NCBI RefSeq assembly: GCF_017876625.1
Contig: NZ_JAGIOH010000001.1
Span: 7,089,501 to 7,153,500, forward strand
Reading direction: 5' to 3'
From: Streptomyces syringium
GTDB lineage: Bacteria; Actinomycetota; Actinomycetes; Streptomycetales; Streptomycetaceae
Length of the DNA: 64,000 nucleotides
Below are positions 63,201-64,000 of this stretch, piece after piece. The notes under the pieces are model-generated. The model was not told where the DNA came from, did no database searches, and saw nothing but the letters and a program-made list of their open reading frames with translations. How positions within the stretch are numbered: position 1 is the first letter of the stretch; each line of letters opens with the position of its first letter. The translations under genes were made by a program, and so were the position numbers.

Positions 63201-64000
63201 CCGTGGCGGGATGATGTCCGTCGCGCTGCCCGTGGCCGAGGTCGAGGGGCGCTTGGGTGGTTTCGCGGGCCGGGTGTCCGTCGCCGCTGTCAACGGGCCG
63301 CGTTCGGTGGTGGTGTCCGGTGACCCGGAGGGTCTGGACGAGCTGACCGCGCGGCTCACGGACGAGGGTGTCCGGGTGCGGCGGATCGCGGTGGACTACG
63401 CCTCGCACTCCGCGCAGGTCGAGGACCTGCACGAGGAGTTGCTGTCCGAGCTGGGGCCGATCCGGCCCCGCGAGTCCGACGTGCCGTTCCTTTCGACGGT
63501 CACCGGCGCGTGGCTCGACACCAGCGGCATGGACGCCGAGTACTGGCATCGCAACCTGCGCAACACCGTCGAGTTCGAAGCGGCCGTACAGTCGCTCCTC
63601 GGCACCAACCACCGGGTGTTCGTGGAGGTCAGCTCCCACCCGGTGCTGACCGTCGGCGTCCAGGACATGCTCGACGACGCCACCGGCCAGGGGCTGGTGA
63701 CCGGCACGCTGCGGCGTGACGAGGGCGGCCTGCGGCGGTTCCTGACCTCGCTGGCCGAGGTGTTCGTCCGGGGCACGGACGTCGCATGGCCGGTGGACCT
63801 CACCGCCGCCGGTGCCCGCCGCGTCGACCTGCCCACGTACGCCTTCCAGCACGAGCACCTGTGGATCGTGCCCTCCGAAACCGACCGGACGGCCACGACG
63901 GACCCCGCCGACGATGCCTTCTGGGCGGCCGTCGAGCAGCAGGACGTCTCCGCCCTCACCTCGAGCCTGCACATCGACGAGAAGTCCCTCGCCGCCGTGC
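51286..64000 (+). CDS. modular type I polyketide synthase, NysI/AmphI-like, 3' end beyond window
   Basis: The frame runs from ATG 51286 to the window end (4,238 codons) without a stop. The first 32 residues (MDNEQKLRDYLKRATADL and onward) are a coiled-coil docking domain, so this protein accepts a chain from an upstream PKS and is not the loading protein. Two complete modules and most of a third follow. Module 1 makes a double bond, module 2 a hydroxyl, and module 3 adds a methylmalonyl unit. In nystatin or amphotericin this order builds the last polyene double bond, the sugar-bearing carbon and the carbon whose methyl becomes the exocyclic carboxyl. Tetraene proteins such as PimS2 are the main alternative. 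The ribosome site is weak (GTTGAG). Confidence 0.93.
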   Translation, partial: MDNEQKLRDYLKRATADLRRTRQRVQDLEAASQEPIAIIGMTCRYPGGVAGPEDLWRMVEAGGNGITDFPTDRGWDPEALAASQTNSGGFLHDAAEFDTGFFGISPREAVAMDPQQRVLLESSWEAFERAGIDPTSIRGTRTGVFMGAMAQDYRLGPADGVEGFQLTGNTGSVLSGRISYVFGAVGPAVTVDTACSSSLVALHLAAQALRAGECSLALAGGVTVMASPTTFVEFSRQGGLSADGRCRSFADSADGTGWAEGVGVLVLERLSDAQRNGHEILAVVRGSAVNQDGASNGLTAPNGPSQQAVIQQALVNARLSADEVDVVEAHGTGTTLGDPVEAQALLATYGRGRDESRPLLLGSVKSNISHTQAAAGVAGVIKMVMAMRHGVLPRTLLVDAPSSHVDWSEGAVRLLTENTAWPETGRPMRAAVSSFGISGTNAHTIVEQAPEPEPANETEGPADVTVAPGVVPVMLSGRTREALRAQAGRLLSALTADPRPGVLDTAYSLATSRAGLEHRAVLVAAGHDDVIAGLTALAEDRPAPGCVQGTTRGEGKLAFLFSGQGSQRLGMGRELYERFPVFAAALDEALAALDLHLDGSLRDVMWGEREEELERTRWAQPALFAVEVALFRLTRSWGVKPDFLAGHSIGEVVAAHVAGVLSLSDAAALVAARGRLMQALPAGGAMVAVQATEDEIQPLLADHTDRVSVAAVNGPGAVVIAGAEDALASVVARLEADGRKTKRLRVSHAFHSPLMEPMLDEFRAVVSGLTLQAPLMPFVSNVTGEPVTVAQVTSTDYWVDHVRRAVRFADGVDWLRDHGVTTFLELGPDGVLAAMAQSCLDEAGADDRAALPLLRAGRPEAQAATTGLAGLHTRGVPVTWGAYFEGTGARRVDLPTYAFQRRRYWPKDNPGQSGDLRAAGLGVAHHPLLSAAVSLADSDGALLTGRLSLRSHPWLADHAVRGTVLLPGTAFLELAIRAGDEVGCDRVEELTLAAPLTLPEQGGIQVQLWIGSPDESGRRTLNVYSRPDGADELPWTQHATGVLTAGEHRVPFDATVWPPAGAEPVALDGHYDRLAEDGFGYGTTFQGLRAAWRLGGEVFAEVSLPEGGEADAGAFGLHPALLDSALHAAGFTDLGAQGQGGLPFSWEGVSLHATGATALRVRLAPAGEGTVSIAVADTSGEPVASVDSLVLRPVSEQRLGDAGAARDALFRLDWAPVRAEAAAPESVALVGSDALGLAGALPGAVLHQDLASLTAADAAIPAVVLIPAAGEAGDQTIGSAHALVARTLRHLQDWLADERFVGSRLVFVTRGALGGGDPAAAAVWGLVRSAQTENPGCFGLLDLETETGNDASAAALTRALASDEPQLAVRAGELKAARLARVPVSDAVSGAAVWDAEGRVLVTGGTSGLGAVVARHLVTEHGVRRLLLVSRRGPAADGVPDLVAELAELGAEAVVAACDIADREALADLLDRHPVTAVVHAAGVLDDGVIASLTPERVDAVLRPKADAVWNLHELTRDADLTAFVVFSSVAGTFGGAGQGNYAAGNAFLDALVQRRREEGLPGVSLVWGPWDQSGGMTGTLTEADLQRLARAGMPALSAEQGLALFDAALATDEPVVLPVRLDLSLSAFRASGDVPPLLRGLIRTRARRAAVAGSSTATGLVQRLGRLADADRDEALLDLVRGQVALVLGHADAEEIDVARPFRDLGFDSLTAVELRNRLNTVTGLRLPATLVFDYPSVRTLAGYVLDELLGSEAAVTAPAARAVDTDDPIVIVGMACRYPGGVTSPEDLWRLVTEGTDAVSGFPANRGWDVDGLYHPDPDHPGTAYTRSGGFLHDAGEFDPAFFGMSPREALATDSQQRLLLEASWEAVERAGIDPVSLRGSQTGVFAGVMYSDYSAVLAGGDFEGFQGSGTSPSLVSGRVSYTFGLEGPAVTVDTACSSSLVTLHLAAQALRAGECSLALAGGVTVMSTPSVFVEFSKQRGLSADGRCKAFSDAADGVGWSEGVGVLVVERLSDARRNGHPVLAVVRGSAINQDGASNGLTAPNGPSQQRVIRQALASGGLTPADVDAVEAHGTGTTLGDPIEAQALLAAYGRDRDADRPLLLGSVKSNIGHTQAAAGVAGVIKMIMAMRHGVLPRTLHVDAPSSKVDWTEGAVELLTEQTAWPETGRPRRAGISSFGISGTNVHTIIEQPPAPAPERTAPAAPNATAVVPWLISGRTRDALRAQAARLRSYVEARPELDPADIAHSLLTTRSRFDQRAAAVAGDRDALLRALAALAADRPDAHLVEGEAAHPGRTAFLFAGQGAQRLGMGRELYERFPVFAEALDAVLTELAPRLEAHLDRPLREVLFAAADSADAALLDRTGWTQPALFAVEVALFRLVASWGVAPDYVTGHSIGEIAAAHVAGVLTLTDACALVAARAGLMEALPAGGAMVAVQATEEEVLPLLTDGVSIAAVNGPASVVVAGDEDAARDIADRLAAEGRKTRRLRVSHAFHSPRMDAMLDDFRRVAESLTYAAPAIPLVSNLTGRLATEEELRSPDYWTRHVRGAVRFADGVRTLRDAGVSTFVELGPDGVLSAMAQDTLGDEHGALLVPVLRADRPEEQTVTAALARLQVHGVSVDWSAFFAGSGARRVDLPTYAFQREFYWPQGPSPVTVTADASADPAHQRLWAAVERGDADELAAILGLADEQVSSLGSLLPALSSWRQGNQEKALLDTWRYRVEWTRLRGAAAPAADGSWLLVTTDGTDGALHDVLLAALNAHGTQARSLVLDDACADRGVLAERLTALEDAEGLTGVLSLLPLDERPSTACPPLTTGLALTVALTQALGDSGLGARLWTATRGAVSTGPADPVTRPAQAAAWGLGRVAALEYPRGWGGLVDLPEVLDKHAVQRLLGVLAGLDGEDQVAVRASGLSGRRLARAVAGDLPAETAFTARSTVLITGGTGALGADVARWLARSGAENLVLTSRRGPDAPGADALRAELQALGSRVEIVACDVADRDALAAVLAGVPEELPLTGVVHTAGVGQAAPLEQTPVAAFAELMSAKAAGAANLHALLGDRELDLFVLFGSIAGVWGSGGQSAYGAANAYLDALAEHRRAHGLAATCVAWGPWAEAGMAVDDAISDSLVRQGLGFLTPRSAMTELRRAVVQGDVTVTVADVDWERYFPLFAAMRPSALLADLPEIRDLRLSTEHETGAASEYAARLRALGAEERERLLVDLVRDEAAAVLGHDSADSVPGQRAFREAGFDSLTAVELRKRLGTVTGLTLPATMVFDYPTPLALARYLGAEILGAGIDVAGPVATSAAADDEPIAIIGMSCRYPGGVTSPEQLWRLVADGVDAISEFPANRGWDTTGLYDPDPDRAGTTYTTQGGFLHEAGEFDPGFFGISPREALGMDPQQRLLLETTWEAVERAGIDPASLRSSLTGTFIGSSYQEYGRGGAEPGSEGHMVTGSQPSVLSGRVSYVFGLEGPAVTVDTACSSSLVALHLACQSLRNGETTLAVAGGVTVMTTTDPFVAFSRQRALATDGRSKAFAEEADGFALAEGVGILLVERLSDARRNGHPVLAVVRGSAINQDGASNGLTAPNGPSQQRVIRQALANARLTPSDVDAVEAHGTGTPLGDPIEAQALQVTYGRDRDADRPLLLGSVKSNIGHTQSASGVAGVIKMVMAMRHGLLPKSLHSDNASSHVDWSAGAVELLTEPVAWPAGERPRRCAVSSFGISGTNAHAVLEEAPRDGEPAAEEPAAPAADSDVLLPWVVSARSAPAVRDQAASLASAVEAEPGWRPADVAFSLTSARSLFEHRAVVVGTDREELLTGLRAVAADASSPAVVRGAADVDGKTVFVFPGQGSQWVGMGARLLAESPVFAERIAQCADALSPFVDWSLTDVLRQAPDAPSLERVDVVQPASFAMMVSLAALWQEHGVRPDAVVGHSQGEIAAAVVSGALSLEDGARVVALRSQAIGRRLAGRGGMMSVALPVAEVEGRLGGFAGRVSVAAVNGPRSVVVSGDPEGLDELTARLTDEGVRVRRIAVDYASHSAQVEDLHEELLSELGPIRPRESDVPFLSTVTGAWLDTSGMDAEYWHRNLRNTVEFEAAVQSLLGTNHRVFVEVSSHPVLTVGVQDMLDDATGQGLVTGTLRRDEGGLRRFLTSLAEVFVRGTDVAWPVDLTAAGARRVDLPTYAFQHEHLWIVPSETDRTATTDPADDAFWAAVEQQDVSALTSSLHIDEKSLAAV
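51385..56535 (+). other. PKS module 1: KS-AT(malonyl)-DH-KR-ACP
   Basis: KS has the DTACSSS nucleophile Cys195. AT has GHSIGE (Ser648) and HAFH at 748-751, the malonyl-specific sequence. DH has HAVRGTVLLP with His958 and LLDSALHA with Asp1123, so it should be active. KR has TGGTSGLG, an LDD motif (B-type) and catalytic Tyr1542. ACP has GFDSL with Ser1710 for phosphopantetheine. Expected product: trans double bond. Domain limits are approximate: KS to 52640, AT 52951-53850, DH 54050-54860, KR 54910-56010. Confidence 0.9.
56590..61155 (+). other. PKS module 2: KS-AT(malonyl)-KR-ACP
   Basis: KS nucleophile is Cys1939. AT has GHSIGE (Ser2397) and HAFH (58765-58776), malonyl type. There is no DH. 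KR has TGGTGALG and catalytic Tyr3086, lacks LDD, and has a Trp in GVWGSGGQ, the A-type pattern (L-hydroxyl). ACP has GFDSL with Ser3253. Expected product: a hydroxyl, the probable mycosamine attachment position. Confidence 0.9.
61219..64000 (+). other. PKS module 3 (partial): KS-AT(methylmalonyl)-KR start
   Basis: KS nucleophile is Cys3483. AT has GHSQGE (Ser3937) and YASH at 63397-63408, the methylmalonyl-specific sequence. After the post-AT linker (RRVDLPTYAFQHEHLW), DDAFWAAVEQQDVSALTSSL is the start of a ketoreductase structural subdomain, so no DH is expected. The window ends inside it. Confidence 0.88.

Noticed and set aside
51160..63972. Minus-strand open frame of 4,270 codons across the PKS
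   Set aside because: It is the mirror of the PKS: high GC at third positions removes stops on the opposite strand. Its translation is low-complexity Gly/Arg/Val-rich, with no domains, while the plus strand has every PKS active-site motif in order.
1..64000. CRISPR arrays, insertion sequences, integrases or rRNA
   Set aside because: I saw no regularly spaced repeats, transposase or integrase motifs, or rRNA sequence. The short CAGACA repeats near 51003-51045 are too small and irregular for a CRISPR array.

Overview
The window is high-GC actinomycete DNA, almost certainly from a Streptomyces chromosome. Supporting signs are strong G/C third-position bias, many GTG starts, ATGA/GTGA stop-start overlaps, a geosmin synthase, small Streptomyces-type proteins, an RHVDL-type sulfur leader peptide and a giant modular type I polyketide synthase. 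All coordinates come from reading the sequence by eye. Family names come from motif recognition, not from a database search.

Region 1 (1-11.7 kb) is mostly chromosomal housekeeping and accessory genes: a GAF-ANTAR regulator (cut at its 5' end), tRNA-Trp, an SRPBCC protein, a secreted beta-propeller phytase, a 2OG-Fe oxygenase, a CorA channel, DUF4291 and DUF1737 proteins, an L,D-transpeptidase and a very small basic protein. Within it, 9346 back to 6390 on the minus strand is a tight operon: a 62-residue peptide, two unassigned proteins and a serine hydrolase. It looks like an uncharacterised small-peptide system.

Region 2 (12.5-22.2 kb) is an eight-gene, same-strand locus that I read as an exopolysaccharide system. 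It holds a secreted CE18/Agd3-like deacetylase, a PelF-type GT4 glycosyltransferase, a 12-TM membrane protein, three nucleotide-sugar enzymes, a spherulin-4/GH135 protein and a GH114 lipoprotein. The deacetylase, glycosyltransferase, GH135 and GH114 set matches the fungal galactosaminogalactan cluster.

Region 3 (22.2-39.7 kb) is mixed: alpha/beta hydrolases, tRNA-like remnants, an esterase plus MprF-like aminoacyl-lipid synthase pair, an MBL-fold protein, a cytochrome P450 with an unusual I helix, an S4-domain protein, a 24-residue leader peptide, an IPNS-like oxygenase, a DHA2 exporter, a FAD/NAD(P)-binding protein, a TAP-like hydrolase lipoprotein, a membrane PP2C phosphatase, a type II thioesterase, a CBS protein and a GNAT acetyltransferase.

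Region 4 (39.8-42.1 kb) is a three-gene MNIO (DUF692) operon with a membrane protein (TIGR04222-like) ending in a Cys/Ser-rich tail, a likely modification substrate. It is followed by a polysaccharide deacetylase and geosmin synthase.

Region 5 (45.8-64 kb) is the left part of a polyene macrolide cluster. It has a heterodimeric ABC exporter, a divergent GDP-mannose 4,6-dehydratase (mycosamine pathway) and the first 2.7 modules of a PKS. The module order (malonyl KS-AT-DH-KR-ACP; malonyl KS-AT-KR-ACP; then a methylmalonyl AT) matches the start of NysI/AmphI-type or PimS2-type proteins. Sequences resembling the PAS-LuxR (PimM-type) operator lie in both intergenic regions of this cluster, so one pathway regulator outside the window probably drives export, sugar supply and backbone synthesis together.
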